Source: JAYENY01 sp964422845 (GTDB lineage Bacteria > Patescibacteriota > Minisyncoccia > Minisyncoccales > PEYH01). From it: a stretch of DNA of 16,049 nucleotides. A program made the translations under genes and the position numbers. The stretch's first letter is position 1, and each line of letters begins with the position of its first letter. The DNA lies in NCBI GenBank assembly GCA_964422845.1, contig CAYRCT010000012.1:1-16049 (forward strand), written 5' to 3'. This document shows, piece after piece, positions 1-5,928 of the stretch. The notes below the pieces were generated by a model, which searched no databases, was not told the origin of the DNA, and saw only the letters and a list, made by a program, of their open reading frames with translations.

Positions 1-21
1 TCTAGTTTAGAAGTTTTAGTT

Positions 22-55
22 GCTCCGTTTCTATAAGGCGCCAATGAAACGGAGC
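22..55. repeat. 10-bp inverted repeat (stem-loop)
   Basis: GCTCCGTTTC at 22-31 pairs perfectly with GAAACGGAGC at 46-55 around a 14-nt loop that itself contains GGCGCC. It lies beyond the 3' end of the minus-strand repeat gene. Neither side is followed by a T run in the direction of transcription, so a classical intrinsic terminator is not supported. It could be a processing hairpin or the edge of an unseen element to the left. Confidence 0.5.
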
Positions 56-181
56 CAAAATCATTTGTAACTTTTACGAGTCTTAATCGGCTCATTTTTC
101 TTTTTTGGTTTTTTCCGAAAAAAAGAACCCCACTGACTAGCTTTTTGTATAAGCCAAGCCCATGGGGTTGAATCGCAGAGA

Positions 182-574
182 CTATTTGAAGGTTTTTCCC
201 ACTCGTTCCCTTAGTCTCCCGTTGCAATCGTATCCAAAGTTCTCGGTGACCTTTTCTATCATTACCCCATTGGAATTGTAGATTTCGACGATATGCTCCA
301 GTATCTCCTCACCGGAATTGTATCCAGAGGTCTCAACGGTTTCCTTCGTTAAATTCCCATCGGAATTGTATTCAAAGGTCTCGATAGATTTTATCGCCAG
401 CTTCTTGCCCAAGCCGTAATTCTTGACCATTTTCTCCATCAGCTTTTCGTTAGGATCGTAGGTCTTGATGATTTCTTTCACCAGTTTCTCGGCCGAGTCG
501 TAGGTTTCGACAATCTTTTTTCTCAGCTTGTTTGCGGAGTCGTAGGTTTCGACAACTCTTGCTACTACTTTCAT
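182..574 (-). CDS. small YD-like tandem-repeat protein, function unknown
   Basis: A 130-residue protein consisting almost entirely of repeats. Residues 11-66 are four 14-residue units beginning YDSAxKL and ending in a (K/E)(I/M)(V/I)(E/K)T-like stretch. Residues 67-130 are four looser 14-17 residue units such as FEYNSDGNLTKETVET and FGYDCNGRL. The YxxxGxLxxxxxxxY pattern resembles YD/RHS repeats, but there is no signal peptide, membrane segment, RHS core or toxin domain. The start is well supported: on the minus strand AAGGAGG lies about 7 nt upstream of the ATG, the only strong Shine-Dalgarno in the window. Its sequence is less AT-rich than its neighbours (481-540 has 29 G/C of 60, against 21 of 60 at 1681-1740 in the MATE gene). 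This suggests recent acquisition or a different expression class. Function is unknown; the YD relationship is only a resemblance. Confidence 0.6.
   Translation of the reverse strand: MKVVARVVETYDSANKLRKKIVETYDSAEKLVKEIIKTYDPNEKLMEKMVKNYGLGKKLAIKSIETFEYNSDGNLTKETVETSGYNSGEEILEHIVEIYNSNGVMIEKVTENFGYDCNGRLRERVGKTFK
377..544 (-). repeat. 42-bp tandem repeat inside the YD-like gene
   Basis: Four in-frame 42-bp units encode the 14-residue repeats. The marker TCGTAGG (read on the + strand) recurs at 498 and 540 and, changed, at 456 and 414, exactly 42 bp apart. The two units nearest the gene start share an identical 19-nt stretch (495-513 and 537-555), so they are the youngest copies. Such a repeat can gain or lose units by slippage without breaking the frame. 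Confidence 0.7.
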
Positions 575-645
575 AGAGATTCCTCCTTATCTCAAGATAA
601 TACTTTTTATCATAAATGTATTTATATGTCAAATTAATATATTCG

Positions 646-674
646 TTTCTCTTTTTTGGTTTTTATAGTAGAAT
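646..674 (+). promoter_or_regulatory. repeated promoter-like element, copy 1
   Basis: This 29-bp stretch, with core TTTTTTGGTTTTTATAGTA, matches 2198-2226 at 27 of 29 positions, and the similarity continues loosely downstream. It ends in a -10-like TATAGT or TAGAAT but has no convincing -35 box. Here no start codon follows at the distance seen in copy 2. If it is a promoter, it would give the MATE gene a leader of about 145 nt. Confidence 0.4.
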
Positions 675-712
675 GAACAATGAAGAATTGTTAGATTTAA
701 AATAAAGCGTAA

Positions 713-723
713 CGATATTATCG
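713..723. promoter_or_regulatory. 11-bp palindrome, possible operator
   Basis: CGATA at 713-717 and TATCG at 719-723 form a perfect dyad around one base, upstream of a TATAAT box at 745-750 and the MATE start. The symmetry and position fit a repressor site for the exporter. No regulator gene is next to it, so this is only a candidate. Confidence 0.3.
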
Positions 724-744
724 ATTAATTAGTTAAACACTTTA

Positions 745-750
745 TATAAT
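745..750 (+). promoter_or_regulatory. candidate -10 box for the MATE gene
   Basis: TATAAT lies 75 nt upstream of the MATE start codon in an AT-rich stretch. No good -35 hexamer is found at 16-18 bp, so the promoter is uncertain. Transcription from here would include the alternative hairpins at 758-803. Confidence 0.35.
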
Positions 751-757
751 TTTTGAA

Positions 758-803
758 AGCGATAGTTTGATCAAATTAAAATCGCTGCAAAAGCGTTTTT
801 TTT
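758..803 (+). promoter_or_regulatory. possible attenuator in the MATE leader
   Basis: ATCGCT at 781-786 can pair in two ways: upstream with AGCGAT at 758-763, or, through CGCT, downstream with AGCG at 792-795. The downstream hairpin is followed directly by eight T residues (796-803), as in a weak intrinsic terminator. The two pairings exclude each other, which is how attenuators and riboswitch expression platforms work. The stems are short (6 bp and 4 bp), and I recognise no known riboswitch core, so this is an inference from the sequence only. Confidence 0.35.
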
Positions 804-825
804 AATCTACAAATAAAAACAAAAA

Positions 826-2190
826 ATGATAAAAGAAGCCAATATTAAAAAACATATTTTAGAGGGACCTGTTTTCCGATCTATATTAATAATTTCTGTC
901 CCTGTTATTATCGCCAACCTTTTTCAAACTGTTTATCAATTAATAGATACTTTTTGGGTTGGTCGTCTTGGAACAAGCGCAGTAGCATCTGTCTCTTTGA
1001 GTATTCCTATATTATTTTTTTTAACCTCTTTGGCTATGGGTTTTTCTATAGCCGGCTCTATATTGATAGCCCAACACAATGGAAGGGGAGAGAAAGAAAA
1101 AGTTAATTTTATTGCTGGACAAACTCTTTCCTTAGTTTTTGTCATTGCAACTATCCTCGCCATAATTGGGTATTTTCTCTCTCACTTTCTACTTTCATTT
1201 TTAACGAAAGATCCGATCGTTCTGACGCAAGCAACTTCTTATTTGAAAATTTCTTTTTTAGCTATATTAGCTATGTTTATTTATAATATATTCCAGGCAT
1301 CCCTAAGAGGAGTAGGAGAAGTCAAGGCGCCAATGATTATTATTTTTATAAGTGTAGTGATTAATTTTTTCATTGACCCCTTGTTTATGTTTGGTTGGCG
1401 ATTTATTCCAGCAATGGGAGTATCTGGGGTTGCTCTCGCCACATTAATAACTGAATATCTTTCAGCGATAATCGGAATAGTCCTTTTGTTTAGAGGAAGT
1501 TACGGAATTTCTTTAAAGCTAAAGTATTTAAAGCTAAAGCTTTCTTGGGCTAAAAAGATATTTAGATTAGGACTGCCAATTGCCATTGAAATGTCTTCGC
1601 GCTCGTTATCTATGGTTTTAATGACTTTTCTTGTATCTTCCTTCGGAACTTTAATTATTGCTTCTTACGGAATTGGATCAAGGATGCTTGGTTTTATTAT
1701 TATTCCAGCACTTGGTTTTTCTATTGCCACATCTTCTCTAGTTGGAAACAATCTTGGAGCGAAACAGCATTCAAGGGCTGAAGAAATAGTGAAAACTGGT
1801 ATGGGCATTGCTTTTTGGACATTAAGTGCGTTAGGTATTTTATTATTTATTTTTGCTAAAAGTTTAGCTGAATTTTTTGTTCCCAATGAGCCCCAATTAA
1901 TTCTATCGTCTGCTAGATTTATTAGAATTATGGCTTTAAGCTTTGGCTTCATAGGTGTCCAGATGGTAGTGATCGGGACAATCAAAGCAGCGGGCAGAAC
2001 AACGGTTTCAATGTTTTTATCTCTGTTTAGCGTTACTTTTGTTCTAGCGTTAAGTTATTTATTATCAATTGTTTTTAAATTACAAGAATTAGGTATCTGG
2101 ATTGCTTATCCAATTACCAATATTGTTTCAGCAGGCATAGCCTTTTATTTTTATAAGAAAAAGAAATGGTTAAACAAAAAGTTAGTTTAG
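826..2190 (+). CDS. MATE-family multidrug/metabolite exporter
   Basis: A 454-residue polytopic membrane protein with about 12 hydrophobic segments, the usual length and layout for MATE exporters, which drive drugs or metabolites out of the cell with a Na+ or H+ gradient. The N-terminal half carries the typical order of features: PVIIANLFQTVYQLIDTFWV around residues 25-44, then LGTSAVASVSLSIPI. The second half repeats this pattern (RLGLPIAIEMSSRSLSMVLM, residues 247-266; ASYGIGSRML; GAKQHSRAEE). The C-terminus is a short lysine-rich cytoplasmic tail. The start is the first Met in the frame; there is no Shine-Dalgarno, as for most genes here. It stands alone between a structured leader and a promoter-like repeat, so it is probably its own transcription unit. 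Substrate cannot be told from sequence; the DinF/NorM-type branch is not resolved. Confidence 0.93.
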   Translation: MIKEANIKKHILEGPVFRSILIISVPVIIANLFQTVYQLIDTFWVGRLGTSAVASVSLSIPILFFLTSLAMGFSIAGSILIAQHNGRGEKEKVNFIAGQTLSLVFVIATILAIIGYFLSHFLLSFLTKDPIVLTQATSYLKISFLAILAMFIYNIFQASLRGVGEVKAPMIIIFISVVINFFIDPLFMFGWRFIPAMGVSGVALATLITEYLSAIIGIVLLFRGSYGISLKLKYLKLKLSWAKKIFRLGLPIAIEMSSRSLSMVLMTFLVSSFGTLIIASYGIGSRMLGFIIIPALGFSIATSSLVGNNLGAKQHSRAEEIVKTGMGIAFWTLSALGILLFIFAKSLAEFFVPNEPQLILSSARFIRIMALSFGFIGVQMVVIGTIKAAGRTTVSMFLSLFSVTFVLALSYLLSIVFKLQELGIWIAYPITNIVSAGIAFYFYKKKKWLNKKLV

Positions 2191-2197
2191 TTTAATA

Positions 2198-2226
2198 TTT
2201 TTCTTTTTTGGTTTTTATAGTAAAAT
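2198..2226 (+). promoter_or_regulatory. repeated promoter-like element, copy 2
   Basis: This is the second copy of the element at 646-674 (27 of 29 identical), ending in TATAGT/TAAAAT 36 nt before the start codon of the AhpD-like gene. That spacing matches the other probable promoters in the window. Its first 19 bases, with the base before them, also occur exactly at 94-113. The T-rich track before the -10-like box replaces a recognisable -35. Confidence 0.4.
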
Positions 2227-2261
2227 AAATAATAGAGAATTAATAATTAAAATTAAAAAAT

Positions 2262-2765
2262 ATGGCTCTTATATCCAACTTAGAAAAAGACGAAGCATCT
2301 GATATTGCCAAAGTGGTTTACGAGAGTTTTGAAGAATCCTCTGGCAGTGTTCCAGAATGGGTAAAAGTAATGGCTCATCGCCCCGAAATTTTAAAAGAGT
2401 TTGTTGAGCTTTTTGGAGTTATAATGAAGCAGGGGAAAATCGAACCAGCTTTAAAATGGAAAATAGCTCTTACTGTTTCCAAAACTTTAAAATGCGTTTT
2501 TTGCGTAGATGTAACTGAAAAGATGCTTCAAAAATTTGGAGCTAGTGAAGAAGCGTCTCAGGATACTCAAAAAACCGAAGAGGAAGAAAAGATTTTGAGT
2601 TTAGTAGAAGACGTAACATTAGATGGTCATCTTGATAAACCGGAATTATTTAAAGATTTAAAAGAGAAATTTAATGAAGCTGAAATTGTAGAAATTATTT
2701 CTGTGATTGGTCTTTTTAACTATATTAATCGTTTCAACAACACTCTAGCTATTTTGCCGGAATAA
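2262..2765 (+). CDS. AhpD/carboxymuconolactone decarboxylase-like CxxC protein
   Basis: 167 residues, mostly helical. Residues 30-90 (VPEWVKVMAHRPEILKEF, then ALKWKIALTVSKTLKCVFC) match the core of the AhpD/CMD fold, ending in the redox motif C78-V-F-C81. Members are thiol oxidoreductases or decarboxylases. Classical AhpD has a proton relay ExnCxxCxxxH; here the Glu position is occupied by the LKWK segment and the His position (residue 85) is Thr. The relay is therefore missing and only the dithiol remains. Residues 95-115 are acidic and linker-like (EEASQDTQKTEEEEK), followed by a second helical region that probably completes the fold. The gene precedes the NifX/MinD block and may supply reducing power to it, but it has its own promoter-like element. 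Family assignment is fairly sure; substrate unknown. Confidence 0.75.
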   Translation: MALISNLEKDEASDIAKVVYESFEESSGSVPEWVKVMAHRPEILKEFVELFGVIMKQGKIEPALKWKIALTVSKTLKCVFCVDVTEKMLQKFGASEEASQDTQKTEEEEKILSLVEDVTLDGHLDKPELFKDLKEKFNEAEIVEIISVIGLFNYINRFNNTLAILPE

Positions 2766-2793
2766 TATTTGAATTTTTATTTTTTTATTCTCT

Positions 2794-2829
2794 CTTTTTA
2801 TTTGTAAATCATAAAAAGGGGAGTATAAT
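2794..2829 (+). promoter_or_regulatory. promoter of the broken zinc-ribbon gene, with dyad
   Basis: TTGTAA at 2802-2807 and TATAAT at 2824-2829 are 16 bp apart, a good sigma-70-type promoter 27 nt before the ATG. The -35 box sits in the loop of a perfect 8-bp inverted repeat (CTTTTTAT at 2794-2801, ATAAAAAG at 2811-2818), which could be an operator. The -10 region reads GAGTATAATAAAA, the same as before the intact paralogue at 7456. Confidence 0.6.
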
Positions 2830-2856
2830 AAAAATAGATAATTAATTACTAAAACT

Positions 2857-3099
2857 ATGTCTTTTCTTAAAGATTTATTTGGCGGGAAAAAAGATAAAAG
2901 AGAACAAGTATTTCCCCAACCAACACCAGCTCCAGCTCCTGAACCAGATCCTGAGCCAGCTCCAATGCCAGCTCCAATGCCAGCTCCTGAGCCAGAAGTA
3001 CCTTCTGAGCCAACTGTAGCTCCAGCGCCAGAGCCAGAATCTGTACCTGAGCCAGCTCAAGAGAAAGGGATTGGTGAAGATCAAGGTCCTGAGCGCTAG
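2857..3099 (+). CDS. truncated Pro/Glu-rich N-terminal part of a broken zinc-ribbon gene
   Basis: The open part encodes 80 residues. It begins MSFLKDLFGG, like MAFFERLFGK of the intact paralogue at 7487, a short amphipathic segment. Residues 20-66 are a low-complexity tract of PAPEPEP and PMPAP repeats, which replaces the Gly/Gln-rich GQGQGRG linker of the paralogue. The frame stops at TAG (3097-3099). Directly after it, in the same frame, come codons for PEGFGADPGREYVCSNCG, close to the zinc-ribbon part of the paralogue (PEGFGAGPEGECVCSSCG). Changing one base of TAG (to CAG, Gln) would reopen the frame and give the RQPEGFG seen in the paralogue. The promoter looks intact, so a cysteine-free 80-residue peptide could still be made. 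I read this as the front half of a decaying gene. Confidence 0.6.
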   Translation: MSFLKDLFGGKKDKREQVFPQPTPAPAPEPDPEPAPMPAPMPAPEPEVPSEPTVAPAPEPESVPEPAQEKGIGEDQGPER

Positions 3100-3219
3100 C
3101 CAGAAGGTTTCGGCGCAGATCCAGGTAGAGAATATGTTTGCTCTAATTGTGGAGCTAAAGCACCGTATCAGACTGGTGCCCTTGCATGTCGAATGCGGAC
3201 ACCAATGGTAAGAGCTTGA
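3100..3219 (+). pseudogene. zinc-ribbon remnant after an in-frame TAG
   Basis: Read in the same frame as the upstream 80-codon part, this stretch encodes 39 residues up to TGA at 3217-3219. The first cysteine knuckle is kept (VCSNCGAKAPYQTG against VCSSCGAKAPHQTG in the paralogue at 7487). The second is lost: the paralogue has CPKCGQVMTRA, but here the frame reads ACRMRTPMVRA. One frame over, TGC GGA CAC (C-G-H) is still visible at 3194-3202, and PMVRA is back in the original frame. At least two compensating small indels must therefore have occurred. With the amber stop this makes a pseudogene much more likely than readthrough. Sequencing error cannot be excluded, but several independent errors in 130 bp of short-read contig would be unusual. 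Confidence 0.72.
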
Positions 3220-3251
3220 TTTATTATTTCAATAGATCAAACGAGAATTTT

Positions 3252-3289
3252 ATCCTGGCTTATGATGATTTAAGCACTAATGACAGGAT
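3252..3289 (+). other. bulged stem-loop between pseudogene and NifX gene
   Basis: ATCCTGGCTTA at 3252-3262 pairs with TAAGC (3271-3275) and, after an 8-nt bulge, CAGGAT (3284-3289). GGTTTTCT follows, so it may work as a weak terminator for the upstream gene or as part of the leader of the metal block. The remaining 3290-3370 is AT-rich with a weak possible promoter (TTGTGA at 3323, AATAAT at 3345, 16 bp apart). Confidence 0.35.
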
Positions 3290-3370
3290 GGTTTTCTAGT
3301 TAACTTGAATTAAGCTAATCTATTGTGAGAGTCTATTTCTACTAAATAATTTTAATAACTGCAAATAATT

Positions 3371-3796
3371 ATGTCCACGAAAAAAGATGACGAACTAAAA
3401 ATTTGTATAAGCGCTACTGGAGATAATCTCAATGCATTTTTAGATCCACGATTTGGCAGAGCAATGTTTTTCTTAATTGTTAATCCAGAAGGTAAACTGA
3501 TCAAGGCGATTAAAAACACGGGTAAACAGGCAATGCGAGGTGCTGGTGTTACTGCTGCCCAAATTGTAGCCGATGAAGGAGTAGATGTTATTATTACTGG
3601 GAATATTGGTCCTAATGCTGCCATTGTTCTAGGCACTTCCAAAATCAAAATTTTTGTTGATATTCCAGAAACACCTATTCTAGATGTTATTAAAAAATAT
3701 CAAGAAAATAAACTCCAAGAAGCAGTTGATATAAAATTTTCTCAGTCTGGTCCAGGCCTTGGTCGCGGAGGAAGGAGAGGTGTGGGTCAAGATTAA
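3371..3796 (+). CDS. NifX/NifB-C-like (dinitrogenase Fe-Mo cofactor family) protein
   Basis: 141 residues. Residues 9-120 are a full dinitrogenase iron-molybdenum-cofactor domain: KICISATGDNLNAFLDPRFG at the start, the RFGRA motif at about 28-32, NTGKQAMRGAGVTAAQIVAD, then GVDVIITGNIGPNAAIVLG. Proteins of this family (NifX, NafY, the C-terminus of NifB, orange protein) hold or carry metal-sulfur clusters. The last 15 residues are a glycine/arginine tail (GLGRGGRRGVGQD). No cysteine lies in a conserved ligand position, in keeping with family members that bind cofactors through other side chains. It heads the run of genes up to 7403, 57 bp before the CDF::NifX fusion. No nitrogenase or nifB is visible, so a role in nitrogen fixation is unlikely. 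An ORP-like cluster carrier is the more plausible reading. Confidence 0.88.
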   Translation: MSTKKDDELKICISATGDNLNAFLDPRFGRAMFFLIVNPEGKLIKAIKNTGKQAMRGAGVTAAQIVADEGVDVIITGNIGPNAAIVLGTSKIKIFVDIPETPILDVIKKYQENKLQEAVDIKFSQSGPGLGRGGRRGVGQD

Positions 3797-3853
3797 AGGT
3801 TTAATTAAAAAAATGATAGATTCTTATTACTACTGATTTTTATTCGTTTTTTT

Positions 3854-5095
3854 ATGAAGAAAGATATTTTTAAAAAGGGCCAAAAAGCTACCTTGATAGC
3901 CGGATCGACTACATTATTTTTTGCTTTGGCAAAAGGAGTGGTGGGTCTAATATCTGGAAGCACAATTCTTTTGGCTGACGCTGTTCATAGTGGAGCAGAT
4001 GCTTTTTCTACCGCTACGGCTTGGTTTGGATTAAAAATTGCCAAAAAAGAGCCAACAGAAAAATTTAGATATGGATTTTATAAAGTAGAAAATATAGCTA
4101 CGCTTTTAATATCAATTTTAATCTTTTTTGCTGGAGCAACAATTATGACTCAAAGCGTGGAGAGGTTTTCCACTAAATACGAAATCCATATTCCTTTTAT
4201 AGCTATTAGTTTAGCTATTCTTGATGCTATTTTTATGTTTATAGTAGGCACTTACGAGATGAAAAAGGGCAAAGAGATTAATTCTCAAAGCTTGATTGCC
4301 GATGGCAAGGAATCCAGATTACACATTTATTCTTCTTCTTTAGTCCTGGTTGGTTTAGTCTCTTCTTATCTTAATTTTTTATATATTGAAGGAATATTCG
4401 GCATTCTGATTTCTTTTATAATTTTTAAAACAGGATTTGAATCAGCAAGAGACTCTATCTTCGCCTTGTTAGACGTTTCTCCGAGCAAAGAAATAGAAAA
4501 AAAGGTACGGCTTATTCTAGAAGAAAATTCTAATTTAGAAGATTTTAGAGACCTTAAACTCAGAAGATCGGGTCCTTTTGTTCTCGGGGAAGTAAAGGTA
4601 AAAGTTAAGAAAAAGCTTTCTGTTCAAGGGGCTCATGAAATTTCTGCCACAATAGAGGCAAAGATTAAGAGGAGCGTAAAACAAATAGATTCGTTTCTTA
4701 TTTCTGTTGAACCTTACAAGAGCAATGTTTTTAAAATTTGTATTCCCATTAAGGATGACAAAGGAATGGATTCAGAAATTTCAAACCATTTTGGAAGGAC
4801 CAATAATTTTCTCTTTCTTTTGATAGAGAGAGGGAAAACAAAAGAATACACAGTCAAAAAGAATCCATTCAAAAATAAAGAGATTAGAGCAGGATTAAAT
4901 ATAGCAGAACAGATAATGAAAGAGAATATTGATATTATTATTACTAAACAAATAGGTCCAATATCATTACATACCCTAGGAGATGACTTGATTGAGGTTT
5001 ATCAAACTAAACAGAACAAAGTAGGAGAGGCGGTTGAGAGTTTTATTCAAGGCAAATTAGAAGAATTAAAAAGCCCTACTCGTAAAAAGAAATAA
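3854..5095 (+). CDS. cation diffusion facilitator fused to a NifX-like domain
   Basis: 413 residues. Residues 12-200 form the six-helix CDF domain, which exports divalent metals by proton exchange; residues 206-287 are the usual cytoplasmic CDF domain. Residues 292-402 are a complete NifX-like domain (VFKICIPIKDDKG, NHFGRTNNF at 311-319, IDIIITKQIGP at 359-369), followed by a lysine-rich end. The TM2 metal site is H45xxxD49 (ADAVHSGAD). In TM5 the usual HxxxD is replaced by E153xxxH157 (DGKESRLH), so metal choice may differ from Zn/Fe exporters such as FieF. The soluble NifX domain would lie in the cytoplasm at the pore exit. The stop overlaps the next start (TAATG), so translation with the MinD ATPase is coupled. 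Family calls are firm. The joint function, loading a metal carrier or exporting a metal released from it, is inference. Confidence 0.9.
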   Translation: MKKDIFKKGQKATLIAGSTTLFFALAKGVVGLISGSTILLADAVHSGADAFSTATAWFGLKIAKKEPTEKFRYGFYKVENIATLLISILIFFAGATIMTQSVERFSTKYEIHIPFIAISLAILDAIFMFIVGTYEMKKGKEINSQSLIADGKESRLHIYSSSLVLVGLVSSYLNFLYIEGIFGILISFIIFKTGFESARDSIFALLDVSPSKEIEKKVRLILEENSNLEDFRDLKLRRSGPFVLGEVKVKVKKKLSVQGAHEISATIEAKIKRSVKQIDSFLISVEPYKSNVFKICIPIKDDKGMDSEISNHFGRTNNFLFLLIERGKTKEYTVKKNPFKNKEIRAGLNIAEQIMKENIDIIITKQIGPISLHTLGDDLIEVYQTKQNKVGEAVESFIQGKLEELKSPTRKKK

Positions 5096-5928
5096 TGAAG
5101 TTAAAAAAAATTGCCATTTCTGGAGGAAAAGGTGGCACAGGCAAATCAACAATTGCAGTTTTAATGGCTGATAAGTTAGTAAAGCAAGGAAAAAAAGTTG
5201 TCCTTTGTGATTGTGATGTGGAATGTCCAAATGATTATTTACTTTTGAATCAGAAATTGTTAAAACCTAAAACATGGACTTATACGAACTATCCAAAATT
5301 AGACAAGAGAAAGTGTAATAAATGCGGTCTATGTGTTAAAACCTGTCAGAATAATGCTATTTTTCAAACAAGGGGAGAATACCCTGTATTTATTAAGGAT
5401 TTATGTTCAGGTTGCGGAGCTTGTAAACTCATTTGTCCTAGGGGAGCCATCAAAATGCAGAAAGAAAAAACAGGAAAGATATATCAGAATAAAATTAAAA
5501 ATCAATTTTGGTTAATCACCGGATTGGCAAAATCAGGATTGGAGGAAACAGGACCCACAGTTGATCAATCTAAAAAATTTGCCCTTAATCTTGCCAAAAA
5601 AATAAAAGCTGATTATATTCTTTTTGACACGGCTGCCGGTACTCATTGTCCGGTAATTTCGGCTCTTTCAGATTGTGATTTTGCCTATATTGTTACAGAG
5701 CCCACTCCAATGGGAGCAATGGACTTGGGTTTGATTTTAAGCTTATGCAAAAAATTAAACATACCAGTAAAAATTATTTTAAATCAAGCAAACTTAGGAG
5801 ACAAAAAGAAAGTAGAAGAAATTGTTAGAAAATATAAGGCGAAGATTTATAAGGAAATTCCTTATTCTAAAGAATTAGTTAATGCATATTCAGAAGGCAA
5901 ATTATTAGAAATGGATTTTAATTTATGA
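5095..5928 (+). CDS. MinD/Mrp-type ATPase with two 4Fe-4S motifs
   Basis: 277 residues. A deviant Walker A, GGKGGTGKS (10-18), and a Walker-B-like DTAAGTHCPV place it with MinD/ParA/Mrp (SIMIBI) ATPases, which dimerise on ATP. Inserted after the CDCDVECPN segment is a ferredoxin domain with two full motifs: C74xxC77xxC80xxxC84 and C104xxC107xxC110xxxC114P. The family is common in anaerobes, often as adjacent pairs beside NifX-like genes; in Desulfovibrio two such proteins belong to the orange-protein complex. It probably uses ATP to assemble or hand over an Fe-S or mixed-metal cluster. Start and stop overlap both neighbours (TAATG upstream, ATGA downstream), so it is firmly in the operon. Which cluster it carries cannot be told. 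Confidence 0.92.
   Translation: MKLKKIAISGGKGGTGKSTIAVLMADKLVKQGKKVVLCDCDVECPNDYLLLNQKLLKPKTWTYTNYPKLDKRKCNKCGLCVKTCQNNAIFQTRGEYPVFIKDLCSGCGACKLICPRGAIKMQKEKTGKIYQNKIKNQFWLITGLAKSGLEETGPTVDQSKKFALNLAKKIKADYILFDTAAGTHCPVISALSDCDFAYIVTEPTPMGAMDLGLILSLCKKLNIPVKIILNQANLGDKKKVEEIVRKYKAKIYKEIPYSKELVNAYSEGKLLEMDFNL

Noticed and set aside
377..544. CRISPR array
   Set aside because: The 42-bp repeats are contiguous without spacers, lie in frame within a coding region and vary between units; no cas genes are present.
450..632. Second minus-strand ORF of 60 codons overlapping the repeat gene
   Set aside because: It is another frame of the same 42-bp repeats; the Shine-Dalgarno and start belong to the 574-182 frame.
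2875..3084. Tryptophan/arginine-rich minus-strand ORF (SWHWSWHWSW pattern)
   Set aside because: It is the antisense reading of the proline/glutamate repeat tract; no start signal or promoter supports it.
3097..3099. TAG as a recoded sense codon (for example pyrrolysine or a suppressed amber)
   Set aside because: The region after it has further lesions (second cysteine knuckle out of frame), and all other genes end normally, including with TAG, so decay explains it better.
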